Source: Salinibacterium sp. G-O1 (lineage in GTDB: Bacteria; Actinomycetota; Actinomycetes; Actinomycetales; Microbacteriaceae). Taken from it: DNA of 64,000 nt. The stretch covers positions 992,001 through 1,056,000 of the forward strand of contig NZ_JASISV010000001.1 of the NCBI RefSeq assembly GCF_030063305.1, in the 5' to 3' direction. Under the pieces are notes generated by a model. The model did no database searches. It was not told the origin of the DNA and saw only the letters and a list, made by a program, of their open reading frames with translations. How positions within the stretch are numbered: the first letter of the stretch is position 1; each line of letters opens with the position of its first letter. The translations under genes and the position numbers were made by a program. Below, one piece after another: positions 25,222 to 34,841 of this stretch.

Positions 25222-26451
25222 ATGTCCAACGCCCTCGCCCAGATCGCGGAGCAGGTTCGTGACCGGGTGCGGCGCGACGGGGTCGACCTTGGCTCCGACG
25301 GGGAGCTTGCTGCCCGATACGTGCACGATGAGGTGCGGCGGTACAGCGAGCGTGCGCTGGGTGGATCGGTGCCCCTCCTTCCCGACGAGGCCCAGGCCGC
25401 GAGGCTGCTCGTTGCAACCCTCACCGGATTCGGCGCGCTTCAGCCATTCTTCGACGATGCCGAGGTCGAAGAGATCTGGATCAATGCGCCCGACGCGATC
25501 TTCATCGCGCGGGATGGCGTGCCGGAACGCACCGGCATCGTGCTCACCGACAGCGAGGTACGTGACCTCGTCGAGCGGATGCTGCAGAGCTCGGGTCGCC
25601 GCGTCGACCTGAGTTCGCCGTTTGTCGACGCCTCGCTGCCCGACGGTTCGCGGCTGCACGTGGTGATCCCCGACATCACCCGCAAACATTGGGCGGTCAA
25701 TGTGCGCAAGTTCAGTCAGCGCATCCGGGACCTGCAGCGCCTGGTCGCGCTGGGCAGCCTCACCGCCCAGTCGGCCGAGTTTCTGCGGATGTGCGTCCTG
25801 TCCGGACAGAACATCCTCGTCTCTGGTGCCACCCAGAGTGGCAAGACGACGATGCTGGGCGCGCTGCTCTCGGCCACCAGACCTACCGAGCGCATCATCA
25901 CGGTCGAGGAGACGTTCGAGCTGTCGGTCTCCTCACGCGACTCCATCGCGATGCAATGCCGGCAGCCCAGTTTGGAGGGCACCGGCGAAATCAGCCTGCG
26001 GCGACTGATCAAAGAGTCACTCCGGATGCGCCCAGACCGTCTCGTGGTCGGCGAGGTGCGCGAGGCGGAGTCGCTCGACCTCCTCATCGCGCTCAACAGC
26101 GGGCTGCCTGGCATGTCGAGCATCCACGCCAACAGCGCCCGCGACGCACTCATCAAGCTGTCGACACTGCCGCTGCTGGCCGGGCGCAACATCGACTCGT
26201 CATTCGTCATCCCGACCGTGGCATCGTGCATCGACATCGTTGTGCACTGCGAGCTCGACCGAAGCGGGAGGCGCAGAGTGGTGGAGATCGTCGCGCCCAG
26301 CGGACAGGTGACATCCGGTGTCATCGAGGCCAGCCCGATCTTCACGCTTGGCGGTGGCGGGCTGGAGGCGACCGGAGGGTATCCGAGCCGTTCGGTGAAA
26401 TTTGCGGCCGCGGGGTTCGACCCGGCGACGGTGCTCGCGGGTTACCGATGA
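25222..26451 (+). CDS. tadA: Tad/Flp pilus secretion ATPase
   Basis: The 409-residue type II/IV secretion ATPase of the CpaF/TadA family powers pilin assembly at the inner face of the membrane. It has Walker A GATQSGKTTMLGALL at about residue 198, an Asp box with TVEETFELSV, and a His/Arg-rich region with VVGEVREAESLDLLIALNSG (Walker B). SSIHANSARDALIKL follows. An N-terminal helical domain of about 60 residues precedes the core. It overlaps tadB by 4 bases (ATGA), the first of a chain of coupled tad genes. Confidence 0.92.
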   Translation: MSNALAQIAEQVRDRVRRDGVDLGSDGELAARYVHDEVRRYSERALGGSVPLLPDEAQAARLLVATLTGFGALQPFFDDAEVEEIWINAPDAIFIARDGVPERTGIVLTDSEVRDLVERMLQSSGRRVDLSSPFVDASLPDGSRLHVVIPDITRKHWAVNVRKFSQRIRDLQRLVALGSLTAQSAEFLRMCVLSGQNILVSGATQSGKTTMLGALLSATRPTERIITVEETFELSVSSRDSIAMQCRQPSLEGTGEISLRRLIKESLRMRPDRLVVGEVREAESLDLLIALNSGLPGMSSIHANSARDALIKLSTLPLLAGRNIDSSFVIPTVASCIDIVVHCELDRSGRRRVVEIVAPSGQVTSGVIEASPIFTLGGGGLEATGGYPSRSVKFAAAGFDPATVLAGYR

Positions 26452-27308
26452 GCGCACTGCTGGGGCTGCTGCTGGGGGCGGGAGCGATCCTGATGATCTC
26501 GCCGGCGCTGTGGCCGAGGGGAGCGCGCGAACCCAGGCCATCGGCGATTGTGGCGCGACAGCGCGAGCGACTCGTCCAGGCGGGGCTGGCACGGATCAGT
26601 CCCGCGACGGTCTTCACCGTGGCTGCCCTCATGGCCGTGGTCTCGACGTCGCTCGTGTTCGCGCTCTTCTCCGTTGTGGTGCTGGCTATCGCCACCGGGG
26701 TTGTCGCGTTTCTCCTGCCGTTCCTGCTCATCGGCTGGCGAGCCCGGGCGCAGCGAAAATTGAATCGCGTGGTCTGGCCGGATGTCGTCGACCAGCTCGT
26801 GTCTGCGGTGCGTTCCGGGCTGGCTCTTCCCGACAGCGTGATGACACTCGCGAGCACCGGCCCGTCGGCGACTCGGGCGCAGTTCGCGGTGTTCGCCGCC
26901 GAATACCGCGCAACCGGCAACTTCGCATCCTGTCTCGACGCTCTCAAGTCCCGGCTGGCCGATCCCGTCGCCGATCGCATCCTCGAGACGTTACGGATGT
27001 CTCGCGAGGTCGGCGGCAGCGAGCTCACCACAGTGCTGCGCAACCTCAGTGCCTACCTCCGCCAGGAGAGCGCGATCCGTTCGGAGGTTGAGGCGCGCCA
27101 GTCGTGGGTGATGAACGCGGCACGTCTCGGGGTCGCCTCCCCGTGGGTGGTGTTGCTTCTGCTCGCGACCCGTCCAGAGGCAGCCGCCGCCTACAACTCG
27201 CCGGGTGGCGCGACCCTCATCGTCGTGGGTCTCGTCGTGTCATTCTTCGCTTACCGTCTGATGATCGGCATCGGCAGAATTCCGGATGAACCGCGGTGGT
27301 TCGCGTGA
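26448..27308 (+). CDS. tadB: Tad pilus inner-membrane platform protein TadB
   Basis: The 286-residue protein begins at ATG 26448 inside the tadA stop. It has a T2SSF domain: VVDQLVSAVRSGLALPDSV and LETLRMSREVGGSELTTVL lie between paired N- and C-terminal membrane helices. TadB and TadC form the membrane platform on which TadA acts. The gene overlaps tadC by 4 bases (GTGA), so stoichiometric translation is likely. A longer in-frame reading through tadA is rejected. Confidence 0.9.
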   Translation: MSALLGLLLGAGAILMISPALWPRGAREPRPSAIVARQRERLVQAGLARISPATVFTVAALMAVVSTSLVFALFSVVVLAIATGVVAFLLPFLLIGWRARAQRKLNRVVWPDVVDQLVSAVRSGLALPDSVMTLASTGPSATRAQFAVFAAEYRATGNFASCLDALKSRLADPVADRILETLRMSREVGGSELTTVLRNLSAYLRQESAIRSEVEARQSWVMNAARLGVASPWVVLLLLATRPEAAAAYNSPGGATLIVVGLVVSFFAYRLMIGIGRIPDEPRWFA

Positions 27309-28243
27309 CATCCGTCGTCGCGTGGGCGGTCGTGGCCGGCACCGGGCTGGGCTTTGGGCTGTGGTGCCTGGCAAGCCTCGTACCCCGGATGAGCCGTCCG
27401 AGGCTTGCGCGCCGTGTCGCCCCCTATCTCGTGGATATCTCGCCGCAGGCCCGCGAGATGCTGGCGCCAGCAACCCCCGGTCCGCTGCCCGTGCTCGGGA
27501 TGCTTGTCGAGCCGGTCGCCTCGCGGGCGCGCGCCGCGTTGGAGAGCACGCTGGGTGGAGCCGAAACCGTGGCCAGACGGCTGCGACAGTCAGGGTCTGC
27601 CCTTACCGTGGAAGCGTTCCGGTCGCAGCAACTGCTGTGGGGGCTTGCTGGGGCGGGATTGGGGGTGGCCGTCGCGATCGTGGTCGCCCAGGCCCAGTCG
27701 ACCCCCGTTCCGGTCCAGGCGATGATCGTGATGGTGTTCGCGGTGGCCGGGGTGCTTGGCCGGGACTATCTGCTGCAGCGGACCGCGAGGAAAAGGCTGG
27801 CACGGCTGTCGAGCGAGCTGCCCGTGATCCTCGAATTCCTCACCCTGAGCCTGTCAGCGGGGGAGGGGATCCTCGACGCGATGCGCCGCATCTCGAAGGT
27901 GAGCGCGGGGGAGTTGTCTCACGAGCTGGCGGAGGTCGTGGCATGCGTCAACACCGGTCTGCCGTTGGCCGACACCCTGACGTCCCTGGCGCGAGATCTC
28001 GAGCTGCCGGCGTTCTCCCGATGCGTGGAGCAGATCGTGGGTGCGCTCGAGCGCGGAACGCCGCTGGCCGAAGTGCTGAGAGCCCAGGCGCAGGACTCGC
28101 GGGACGACGCCAAGCGCGACCTGCTGGAATCGGCGGGCAAGAAGGAGATCGCGATGCTGTTCCCGCTGGTGTTCTTGATTTTGCCCGTAACGATCCTGTT
28201 CGCGATCTATCCCGGGATCTTCGTGCTGCAGGTGGGGTTTTAA
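27305..28243 (+). CDS. tadC: Tad pilus inner-membrane platform protein TadC
   Basis: The protein has 312 residues from GTG 27305, which overlaps the tadB TGA (an upstream GTG at 27296 is also in frame). The T2SSF domain shows ELPVILEFLTLSLSAGEGIL and QIVGALERGTPLAEVLRAQA, with N-terminal, central and C-terminal hydrophobic segments. It ends with LFPLVFLILPVTILFAIYPG. It is the second platform protein. After it the tad gene order is interrupted by an unrelated region before the pilin genes. Confidence 0.9.
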   Translation: MTSVVAWAVVAGTGLGFGLWCLASLVPRMSRPRLARRVAPYLVDISPQAREMLAPATPGPLPVLGMLVEPVASRARAALESTLGGAETVARRLRQSGSALTVEAFRSQQLLWGLAGAGLGVAVAIVVAQAQSTPVPVQAMIVMVFAVAGVLGRDYLLQRTARKRLARLSSELPVILEFLTLSLSAGEGILDAMRRISKVSAGELSHELAEVVACVNTGLPLADTLTSLARDLELPAFSRCVEQIVGALERGTPLAEVLRAQAQDSRDDAKRDLLESAGKKEIAMLFPLVFLILPVTILFAIYPGIFVLQVGF

Positions 28244-28442
28244 CGGTGTTCTGAGGGTTCATGCGATGCCAATGATTGGAAATTTTCACCATCGAAGTGA
28301 GAAACCCGCAAATCTTCTGGCTTTAGCCGATGAGGATCCAGGCGGAATCTCGGAACTTCCTTTGAGCAACAGACCTCGCCCGAGCTTCCACAGGGCGCTC
28401 GAGGTGCGGGTTACGCCTCAGTCGAATGTCAGGTGTTGCCCT
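28244..28442. other. Intergenic stretch after tadC, no gene seen
   Basis: About 200 bp with no convincing coding frame and lower GC than the neighbours (e.g. GATTGGAAATTTTCACC near 28275). No hairpin followed by a T run was found. It separates tadC from a convergent membrane-protein gene. Confidence 0.5.
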
Positions 28443-28937
28443 CTACTCCAGTAATTGAGGGGCAGCGAGTGACAGAACGAAGATTGTGGCGGATACGACA
28501 AAGAAAGCGAAAAGTCCCACGATCCAGACCGGATAGGCGCGACCGGTGGGGCGGATGAAGAAGTGGACGAGACCTCGCTCGCGAGGCATTGCGGCCCGCC
28601 GATCACCCCAAGCGGTCCCGTGTTGGTGCAGCAACTCGGGAAGCTCCGCTTCCATCCGTTTCAAGGTTTCCGCATCGAGAACCTCCGACTGCCGATGCTT
28701 CGCCATGAGGTGAATGCAAAGCACGCTCACAATGGAGGCGAGCGCTGAACTGACCAAGCGAGCGAACAAGGAGCTGTTCGGTGCTAGAGAGACATTCAGC
28801 AGGAATGCTTGTGCTGTGAAGCTCACGACGGGAACTTGCCAGAGCAGGTTGTCCCATTGCAGGCGTCGCGCCACCACTGCTGAGTAAACGGCGAGCGTCG
28901 CTTCTTGCCCCTTGAGCATTGATTTCTTGTCGCCCAT
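28443..28937 (-). CDS. Hypothetical membrane protein inserted in the tad locus
   Basis: The 164-residue protein is on the strand opposite to the tad genes. It starts MGDKKSMLKGQEATLAVYSA. Two hydrophobic segments are near residues 30-52 and 58-78 and another pair is near 135-160, flanking a charged cytoplasmic loop with EVLDAETLKRMEAELPELLH and a Trp-Gly-Asp stretch. I do not recognise the family. Its composition is lower in GC and richer in Ser/Leu codons than neighbouring genes, and it interrupts an otherwise continuous pilus cluster, so it may be acquired. Confidence 0.6.
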   Translation of the reverse strand: MGDKKSMLKGQEATLAVYSAVVARRLQWDNLLWQVPVVSFTAQAFLLNVSLAPNSSLFARLVSSALASIVSVLCIHLMAKHRQSEVLDAETLKRMEAELPELLHQHGTAWGDRRAAMPRERGLVHFFIRPTGRAYPVWIVGLFAFFVVSATIFVLSLAAPQLLE

Positions 28938-29393
28938 ACGCTGATCGTAGACCGTTGAACCGGCTCACTCTCAGCGCTGTTGATCGTTGATGCGAACTGG
29001 CCCGAATGATCGCGACTGGTGAGCGCAACGTGAGGCATACGGAGGATAGGCCGTCCTGTACTCTAACGAACCGCGACTCACCGAGATTCCGCGCCGGATG
29101 GCGGCGGGGAGTTGATGGTCGTCTTACTCGCGGATAATGCCGATCAGGATGCGCGGCGGCCAACGAATGGCGCACGTTACTCGATGAACTGAACGCGCCG
29201 GTTCCGGGCTCGACCGCCGCGGCGACTTCGGTGTCTTGTATGGTGCGTCGATCGTCGGCAGCGCCGCGCGGTTCCTCGAGCGATCTCTCGGCTGACTGGC
29301 AGGCGCACCGTAGCGGCCTGTGGAAAACCTCAGCGCGGCTGTCGCGCTAGGGCGCAAGATGTGCCTCGTGATCATCACCACCCGGAGGCTGAA
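28938..29393. other. 456-bp region without a clear gene
   Basis: No frame is convincing. A short open stretch around 29165-29350 on the plus strand (WRTLLDELNAPVPGST, then Ser/Arg-rich sequence to a stop) may be a decayed remnant, but it resembles nothing I know. The Flp-pilin RBS (GGAGG, 29383-29387) lies at the end, so a promoter for the pilin genes is presumably here. Confidence 0.45.
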
Positions 29394-29567
29394 ATGACCC
29401 GACAGCGACGCCTGGCACCCGTAATCACCGAGGAACGCGGCGACGTCCCCGGTTGGGTGCTCATCACCCTCATGACTGCCGGGCTGGTCATCATCATTTG
29501 GGGGCTCGCCGGCCCCGCCCTCAGCTCTGTGTTCCAGCAGGCAATAGACCGCGTCACCGGATTCTGA
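29394..29567 (+). CDS. Small Flp-pilin-like protein
   Basis: The 57-residue protein is preceded by GGAGG 7 nt before ATG. It has a charged N-terminus ending in EERGDVPGW, then one hydrophobic helix (VLITLMTAGLVIIIWGLAG) and a short amphipathic tail ending IDRVTGF. This is the size and layout of Flp prepilins, with Gly before the hydrophobic core as the probable TadV-type cleavage site. The usual Glu at +5 is not obvious. Located just before the TadE-like genes, it is the likely major pilin subunit. Confidence 0.7.
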   Translation: MTRQRRLAPVITEERGDVPGWVLITLMTAGLVIIIWGLAGPALSSVFQQAIDRVTGF

Positions 29568-29578
29568 GCGAGGCCGCC

Positions 29579-29974
29579 ATGAGTCGCGGCAGGGGGTGGG
29601 CATCCGAGGAGGGCTCTGCTGTCGCGGAATTCGTCATGGTCAGCGGCTTGCTCACGTTGCTCACGTTGAGCGTCATGCAGCTCGGGCTGGTGCTCTTCAT
29701 CCGCAACACGGTGGTGGATGCCGCAGCCGAGGGTGCTCGTTTCGCGGCGCTCGCAGACAACTCTGCCGACGACGGCGTCGCGCGGGCAGTCGACCTCATT
29801 TCCACGGCTCTCGGGCCCGGTTACGCGAAGGATGTCACTGCCTCGTCGGGAAGCTACCTCGGATTCCCGGCCATGACGATCACGGTGCACGCACCGCTGC
29901 CACTGATCGGGTTGATCGGTCTCGACGGGGGACTGGAGGTGTCGGGTCATGCTGCCATCGAGACGCTCGGCTGA
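29579..29974 (+). CDS. TadE-like pseudopilin
   Basis: The 131-residue protein has the TadE signature EEGSAVAEFVMVSGLLTLL followed by the rest of a single N-terminal hydrophobic helix. A domain follows that starts FIRNTVVDAAAEGARFAALAD, as in TadE/TadF proteins. It would be processed and placed in the envelope as a minor pilus component. It begins 11 bp after the Flp-like gene and overlaps the next pseudopilin gene by 26 bp in another frame. Confidence 0.82.
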   Translation: MSRGRGWASEEGSAVAEFVMVSGLLTLLTLSVMQLGLVLFIRNTVVDAAAEGARFAALADNSADDGVARAVDLISTALGPGYAKDVTASSGSYLGFPAMTITVHAPLPLIGLIGLDGGLEVSGHAAIETLG

Positions 29975-30422
29975 AAGCTCCGGGCGCTGGACCGACGACC
30001 GCGGCTCGGCGTCCCTTGAGTTCATCACCGCCGGCCTCGTGCTTCTCGTGCCCCTCGTCTATTTGATCCTGGCGATGGCATCCATCCAGGCGGGGGCGCT
30101 CGCGGTCGAGGGCGCAGCGCGCCAGGCATCCAGAGTGTTCGTGCAGTCCGGCGATATCGGCTCGGCCCAGACCAGTGCGGTCAGGGCTGTCGAGTTCGCA
30201 CTCGCCGATCACGGAATCGACCCTGATTCGGCCGCCATCAGCGTGACCTGCGAGCCAGACCCGTCGACGTGTCTCACGCGCCGCGGGTTCGTGACGGTGA
30301 CGGTGGCGTTATCCGCGCCGCTGCCCCTGGTGCCGCCTGTGCTGATCGGAGACTTCCCCCTCGCAGTGCCTCTGTCGGCAACGTCCACCCAGCAGGTTTC
30401 CAGGTTCTGGAGCGAGGGATGA
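29949..30422 (+). CDS. TadE/TadF-like pseudopilin
   Basis: The 157-residue protein has the same architecture as its upstream neighbour: DDRGSASLEFITAGLVLLVP then a hydrophobic helix, AVEGAARQASRVFV, and a C-terminal beta-rich region with two Cys in CEPDPSTC that could form a disulfide outside the cell. The reading frame begins inside the previous gene (26-bp overlap) and ends in a 4-base overlap with the next, indicating tight coupling. Probable minor pseudopilin of the Tad pilus. Confidence 0.8.
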   Translation: MLPSRRSAESSGRWTDDRGSASLEFITAGLVLLVPLVYLILAMASIQAGALAVEGAARQASRVFVQSGDIGSAQTSAVRAVEFALADHGIDPDSAAISVTCEPDPSTCLTRRGFVTVTVALSAPLPLVPPVLIGDFPLAVPLSATSTQQVSRFWSEG

Positions 30423-30865
30423 CCCGGCTTCGCGAGAGGCTTGCCGACGACAGCGGTTCGACCATGCCCCTGATCATCTTCTTCAGCTTTCTGTGCATGG
30501 TGCTGATATTTCTGGTGGTGTCAGCGACCTCGCTCTATCTGGAACGCAAGCGGCTGTTCACTCTCGCCGACGGAGCTGCCCTCGTCGGGGCTGAAGCTTT
30601 CGCGCTCGACCAGGTGCAGCTAACACCGGATGGTGCGCGGCCGGAACTGCATGACGCAGAGGTTGCGGCGGCCGTGCGGTCCTACCTCGCGACCGCACCG
30701 GGGGCGCGCTTCGACGGCCTCATCGTCGAGCAATCCGGAACGCTCGACGGCAGAAGCGCCACGGTCACACTGTCGTCGTGGTGGCATCCACCGGTCGTTT
30801 CGCTGCTCACCCCCGAAGGGTTGCGCATCGAGGTCACGTCGGTGGGCAGGTCCGTCTTTCACTGA
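30419..30865 (+). CDS. TadG-like / putative Flp pilus-assembly protein
   Basis: The 148-residue protein starts at ATG 30419 over the preceding stop. It begins with a charged tail, then DDSGSTMPLIIFFSFLCMV and a hydrophobic helix, followed by ERKRLFTLADGAALVGAEAF. That is the TadG N-terminal signature. True TadG proteins are longer with a von Willebrand domain; that domain is absent here, as in many actinobacteria. The C-terminal part is a small secreted domain of unknown role. Last gene of the tad set. Confidence 0.78.
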   Translation: MTRLRERLADDSGSTMPLIIFFSFLCMVLIFLVVSATSLYLERKRLFTLADGAALVGAEAFALDQVQLTPDGARPELHDAEVAAAVRSYLATAPGARFDGLIVEQSGTLDGRSATVTLSSWWHPPVVSLLTPEGLRIEVTSVGRSVFH

Positions 30866-30897
30866 GGGGCAACTGTGCCGAAAGTTACACTGAGAAC

Positions 30898-31551
30898 GTG
30901 GCTTCTCAGAGCAAGAACCATCCCTATCGCGGGCCAACATGGGCCACGTATCGAGACTCAATCGGTGACCGGTCCGAGTTGTTCGGGGCGATCGCCGACA
31001 CGTGGGCGCCTCAGCGGGCCCTCTACCCGGGCAGCTACGTCGACCTTTCACCGTCCACGGCGATTCCCTCAGTCACCTACATCGATGTCGATCGGCGCGC
31101 GGTTCGCTACTTTGCCGATCCCGAGATTGTGGCGGGGGATCTCGCCGGGCGAACCCGCCCCGGGGCTGGCGGGAACATCGAGTTCTTCGCCGCGGATTAC
31201 GCAGGCGACCTTCCCGTGGGGGAGGCCAGCTTCGATCTGCTCATCTCGCTCTACGCGGGGCCGTTCTGGGACAACTGCCAGCGCTACCTCGCGCCGGGAG
31301 GACTGTTTCTGGCAAATGCCAGCCACGGCGACGCCAGCCTGGCCGCACTGGATCCTCGCCTGACGCTGGTCGGAGTTGTGCGTCATCGTGATGAGAAGTT
31401 CATTCTCGATCGAACAGCGCTTGAGAAATACCTCATCCCCAAGAAACCGGATGCCGCAGACCCCGATCTCATTCGGAGCAGTGGGCGCGGGATCGCCTAC
31501 ACCCGTCCCGCGTTCGCGTACGTCTTCAGTTCGAGCGTGCGCCAAGACTAG
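30898..31551 (+). CDS. Conserved hypothetical protein, Rossmann methyltransferase-like
   Basis: The 217-residue soluble protein starts at GTG 30898 only 7 nt after a TACACT -10-like box (30885-30890), suggesting a leaderless mRNA. The order VTYIDVDRRAVRYFAD, IEFFAADYAGDLP, SFDLLISLYAGPFWDNC and YLAPGGLFLANASHGD mimics motifs I-V of class I SAM-dependent methyltransferases, but the glycine-rich motif I is not evident. Function is unknown. The 3' end overlaps the convergent MFS gene by 4 bases. Confidence 0.65.
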   Translation: MASQSKNHPYRGPTWATYRDSIGDRSELFGAIADTWAPQRALYPGSYVDLSPSTAIPSVTYIDVDRRAVRYFADPEIVAGDLAGRTRPGAGGNIEFFAADYAGDLPVGEASFDLLISLYAGPFWDNCQRYLAPGGLFLANASHGDASLAALDPRLTLVGVVRHRDEKFILDRTALEKYLIPKKPDAADPDLIRSSGRGIAYTRPAFAYVFSSSVRQD

Positions 31552-32825
31552 GCCTTGGGGCCTGCCGCTCCACGCCCGGCGTGCGGCGAGAATCGCGGCA
31601 GGTAGCGGGCGATGACGCCGGCACCCAGCAGCCCGAGCACGCCCAGCGTTGCCGCAGCGAAAGACAGGGAGGCCACGGCAGTGATCCCGGCGACGATCAG
31701 CGGCGCCGCGGCGCCCCCGAGGTTGCCGGTGAATCGCCAGGCGCCCAGGAAGGGCGCCGGATTGTCTTTGTCGGCGAGATCGGCACCAAGGGTCATCAGG
31801 ATGCCGCTGCCGATGCCGTTCGCCAGTGACAAGAACATCGCGACGCCGATGAACCAGCTCACGTTGGAAGAAAGGTCGTGGGTGAACGCCAGCGCGAGAT
31901 GCCCGAGACCAAGGCCGATCATCGACGGGAGCGCGCTCCAGAGGCGCCCGAACCTGTCCATGATCTGGCCGCTCGCGTAGAAGAGGGCGAAGTCCACGGC
32001 ACCCGCGATACCGATGATCACGGCGGTGTTGGGCTCGCTGATTCCGATGCTCACCGCCCACAGGGGCAGCACGACCTGCCTGCTCGCGCGAAGGGCTCCG
32101 ATGAGCGCGGCGCCGACGCCCAGCCGGGTGAGCACCGCGCGCTTGCGATAGATCGTCTGGAACAGCCCGGCCGATTCCAGCTCGACGAGCGCCTCACCCT
32201 CCCGCATGTTTCGTCCGGCAAGCCGCACCGTGCGAACCGCTCCGAAGGTTGCGGTCGGGTCGGGGAGCGTGATGAGGATCACGGCGGTCGCGACGCAGAA
32301 GAAGAGATGAATCCAGAACGCCGAACTTGCCGTTCCCGTCAGATGGATGATGATCGCGCTGAGGAACGGCCCGATGAAATATCCGAGCCGAAAAGTGCCG
32401 CCGAGCGTTGCCAGCGCGCGAGCGCGGTAGGCGATCGGCACGAAACTGGTCATGAACGCATGCCGCGCGAGGGCAAAGACCGCGGTGGCGACGCCGACCA
32501 GCAGCACGCCGAACCCCAGGGCCACGGGGTTTGGGGCGATGACGCAGATAACAAGACCGATCACCGACAGCACGCTCGCGCCGATCATCGCTGGCCGCTC
32601 ACCGACCCTCGCGATGAGCCATCCACTCGGGATGTTGCCGAACAGCTCACCGATGGTCAGGATGCCCGCCACCAAGCCGGCGATGGCGAGCGTGGCACCG
32701 AGATTGTTCGCCGCGATCGGGATGATGGGGATGATCGCACCCTCACCGATCGAGAACAGCAGCGTGGGCAGCAGGGCGGGGAGGGCAATCGAACGCCAGC
32801 GGAACGGCGGCTCGATGGTGGACAT
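31548..32825 (-). CDS. MFS transporter
   Basis: This 425-residue protein has 12 transmembrane segments in two halves. The loop-2 signature is in [21 protein letters not shown], and the second-half equivalent is [21 protein letters not shown]. The central loop (about residues 190-220) is charged. It is a drug/metabolite antiporter-type major facilitator; the substrate is unknown. Divergent from prfB with a 57-bp gap. Confidence 0.85.
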   Translation of the reverse strand: MSTIEPPFRWRSIALPALLPTLLFSIGEGAIIPIIPIAANNLGATLAIAGLVAGILTIGELFGNIPSGWLIARVGERPAMIGASVLSVIGLVICVIAPNPVALGFGVLLVGVATAVFALARHAFMTSFVPIAYRARALATLGGTFRLGYFIGPFLSAIIIHLTGTASSAFWIHLFFCVATAVILITLPDPTATFGAVRTVRLAGRNMREGEALVELESAGLFQTIYRKRAVLTRLGVGAALIGALRASRQVVLPLWAVSIGISEPNTAVIIGIAGAVDFALFYASGQIMDRFGRLWSALPSMIGLGLGHLALAFTHDLSSNVSWFIGVAMFLSLANGIGSGILMTLGADLADKDNPAPFLGAWRFTGNLGGAAAPLIVAGITAVASLSFAAATLGVLGLLGAGVIARYLPRFSPHAGRGAAGPKA

Positions 32826-32882
32826 TGCCTCTACGTTATCGGGGGCGGCGCACAGGAGCGCGCCGGTAGGCTTGCTGTCGAC

Positions 32883-33992
32883 ATGGATGAACTGGATATC
32901 TCGGAAGACATCGCGGCGCTGCGCTCAACATTCGCTGACATCCGTTCGGTTGTGGGCGTCGAACGTCTTGAAGCCGACATCGCCGACCTTAGCGAGCAGG
33001 CGGGGGTCCCGGACCTGTGGGACGATCCCGAGAAGGCGCAGAAGGTCACCAGCGCCCTCAGCCACCGGCAGGCCGAACTCGCCAAGATCACATCGATCGC
33101 GGGTCGCCTCGACGACCTCGAGATCATGGTCGAGCTGGCGAATGAGGAGCAGGATGTCTCGGCAGCGGCCGACGCGCGCACTGAGCTCACGAGCATCCAG
33201 AAGCTGCTGGGCGAGCTGGAGGTTCAGACCCTGCTCAACGGGGAATGGGACGCCCACCCCGCCGTGATCACGATTCGCGCCGGCGCGGGCGGTGTGGATG
33301 CCGCGGACTTCGCCGAGATGCTGCAGCGCATGTACCTGCGTTGGGCCGAGCAGCACAACTACCCCGTCACCATCATGGAGACCAGCTACGCGGAAGAGGC
33401 CGGCATCAAGTCGACCTCGTTCGAGATCGATGCCCCGTATGCGTTTGGCACGCTCAGCGTCGAGGCCGGCACCCACCGCCTGGTACGCATGAGCCCGTTC
33501 AACTCGGCGGGCAAGCGGCAGACGAGCTTCGCTGCGGTCGAGGTCATCCCCCTGATCGAGGAGGCTGGCGCGATCGAGGTGCCGGAGGGCGACATCCGTG
33601 TCGACGTGTTCCGGTCGAGCGGCCCTGGTGGGCAGTCCGTCAACACGACAGACTCCGCCGTGCGCCTGACCCATCTTCCGACCGGTCTCGTCGTGTCGAT
33701 GCAGAACGAGAAGAGCCAGATCCAGAACCGCGCAGCGGCCATGCGTGTGCTGCAGTCACGCCTGCTCATCATGCAGCGCGAGCAGGAGGCGGCCGCGAAG
33801 AAGGAACTTGCTGGCGTCATCACCGCGAGCTGGGGTGATCAGATGCGCTCGTACGTGCTCGCGCCGTACCAAATGGTCAAGGACCTGCGCACCGACTTCG
33901 AGGTCAACAACCCCTCGAATGTGTTCGACGGCGACCTGGACGGGTTCATCAACGCCGGCATTAAGTGGCGCAAGCGGGCTATCGAAGACTAG
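32883..33992 (+). CDS. prfB: Peptide chain release factor 2
   Basis: The 369-residue factor terminates translation at UGA and UAA. The anticodon-like motif region [15 protein letters not shown] holds the SPF tripeptide specific to RF2, and the GGQ motif is in [18 protein letters not shown]. The reading frame is continuous from ATG 32883, so the autoregulatory +1 programmed frameshift known in E. coli prfB is absent. It precedes ftsE, ftsX and smpB, a common actinobacterial order. An upstream in-frame extension through the MFS gene is rejected. Confidence 0.95.
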   Translation: MDELDISEDIAALRSTFADIRSVVGVERLEADIADLSEQAGVPDLWDDPEKAQKVTSALSHRQAELAKITSIAGRLDDLEIMVELANEEQDVSAAADARTELTSIQKLLGELEVQTLLNGEWDAHPAVITIRAGAGGVDAADFAEMLQRMYLRWAEQHNYPVTIMETSYAEEAGIKSTSFEIDAPYAFGTLSVEAGTHRLVRMSPFNSAGKRQTSFAAVEVIPLIEEAGAIEVPEGDIRVDVFRSSGPGGQSVNTTDSAVRLTHLPTGLVVSMQNEKSQIQNRAAAMRVLQSRLLIMQREQEAAAKKELAGVITASWGDQMRSYVLAPYQMVKDLRTDFEVNNPSNVFDGDLDGFINAGIKWRKRAIED

Positions 33993-34091
33993 ACCTCGCT
34001 CGGGTGGTCCCTTGGACTGCTTGCTGTGAAAACTGCCGCCGTGAGTGTCGCTGCGGTCGCAACCGTGCTGTCTACCTAGGCTTGCACCGAA

Positions 34092-34841
34092 ATGATTCGC
34101 TTCGACTCTGTCTCCAAGGCCTACCCCGGTACAACTCGACCTGCCCTCAACACGGTGAGCCTCGAGATTCTCAAGGGGGAGTTCGTCTTCCTCGTGGGCG
34201 CATCGGGCTCGGGCAAGTCCAGCTTTCTGCGCCTGATCCTCAAAGAGGAGACTCCGACGAAGGGCGAAATTCACGTGCTGGGTCAGCACCTGAACTCGCT
34301 CTCGAACCGCAAGGTGCCGTACTTCCGACGGAACCTCGGCGTCGTCTTCCAGGACTTCAGGCTGCTGCCCAATAAGACCGTGGCCGACAACGTGGCTTTC
34401 ACGCTGCAGGTGATCGGCAAGAGCCGTGGGTTCATCCAGGAGGCTGTTCCGGATGCCCTGAAGATGGTCGGGCTCGCCGGTAAGTCCAACCGCTTCCCTC
34501 ACGAACTGTCTGGTGGTGAGCAGCAGCGCGTCGCGATCGCGCGCGCGGTCGTGAACAAGCCGGCCATCCTGCTGGCCGATGAGCCGACCGGAAACCTGGA
34601 CCCCGCGACATCCGCCGGCATCATGACTCTGCTCGAACGAATAAACCTCGGCGGTACGACTGTGCTCATGGCCACCCACGATGCAGGCATCGTCGACCAG
34701 ATGCAGCGTCGCGTGATCGAGCTCATCAGCGGCCAAATCGTGCGTGACGAGCGCCAGGGCGGATATCAGACGCAGGCGATTCCGGTGCAAGGCTTCGGCA
34801 GCTTCGGTGCAGCAGCCGACGTCAGTGAGGTGTCGAAGTGA
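34092..34841 (+). CDS. ftsE: Cell-division ABC transporter ATP-binding protein FtsE
   Basis: The 249-residue ATPase has Walker [16 protein letters not shown] at about residue 37, the Q-loop in VFQDFRLLP, signature [14 protein letters not shown] and Walker [13 protein letters not shown]. With FtsX it forms the type VII ABC complex that activates peptidoglycan hydrolases at the septum and does not transport. The C-terminus carries a short extension past the core. It overlaps ftsX by 4 bases (GTGA). The 99-bp gap after prfB may hold a promoter, but none is clear. Confidence 0.95.
   Translation: MIRFDSVSKAYPGTTRPALNTVSLEILKGEFVFLVGASGSGKSSFLRLILKEETPTKGEIHVLGQHLNSLSNRKVPYFRRNLGVVFQDFRLLPNKTVADNVAFTLQVIGKSRGFIQEAVPDALKMVGLAGKSNRFPHELSGGEQQRVAIARAVVNKPAILLADEPTGNLDPATSAGIMTLLERINLGGTTVLMATHDAGIVDQMQRRVIELISGQIVRDERQGGYQTQAIPVQGFGSFGAAADVSEVSK

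Noticed and set aside
25689-26447. 253-codon extension upstream of tadB
   Set aside because: It is a shadow frame of tadA; TadB starts at 26448 in a 4-base overlap.
31878-32882. 335-codon N-terminal extension of prfB
   Set aside because: Lies antisense to the MFS gene; RF2 length and motifs are complete from 32883.
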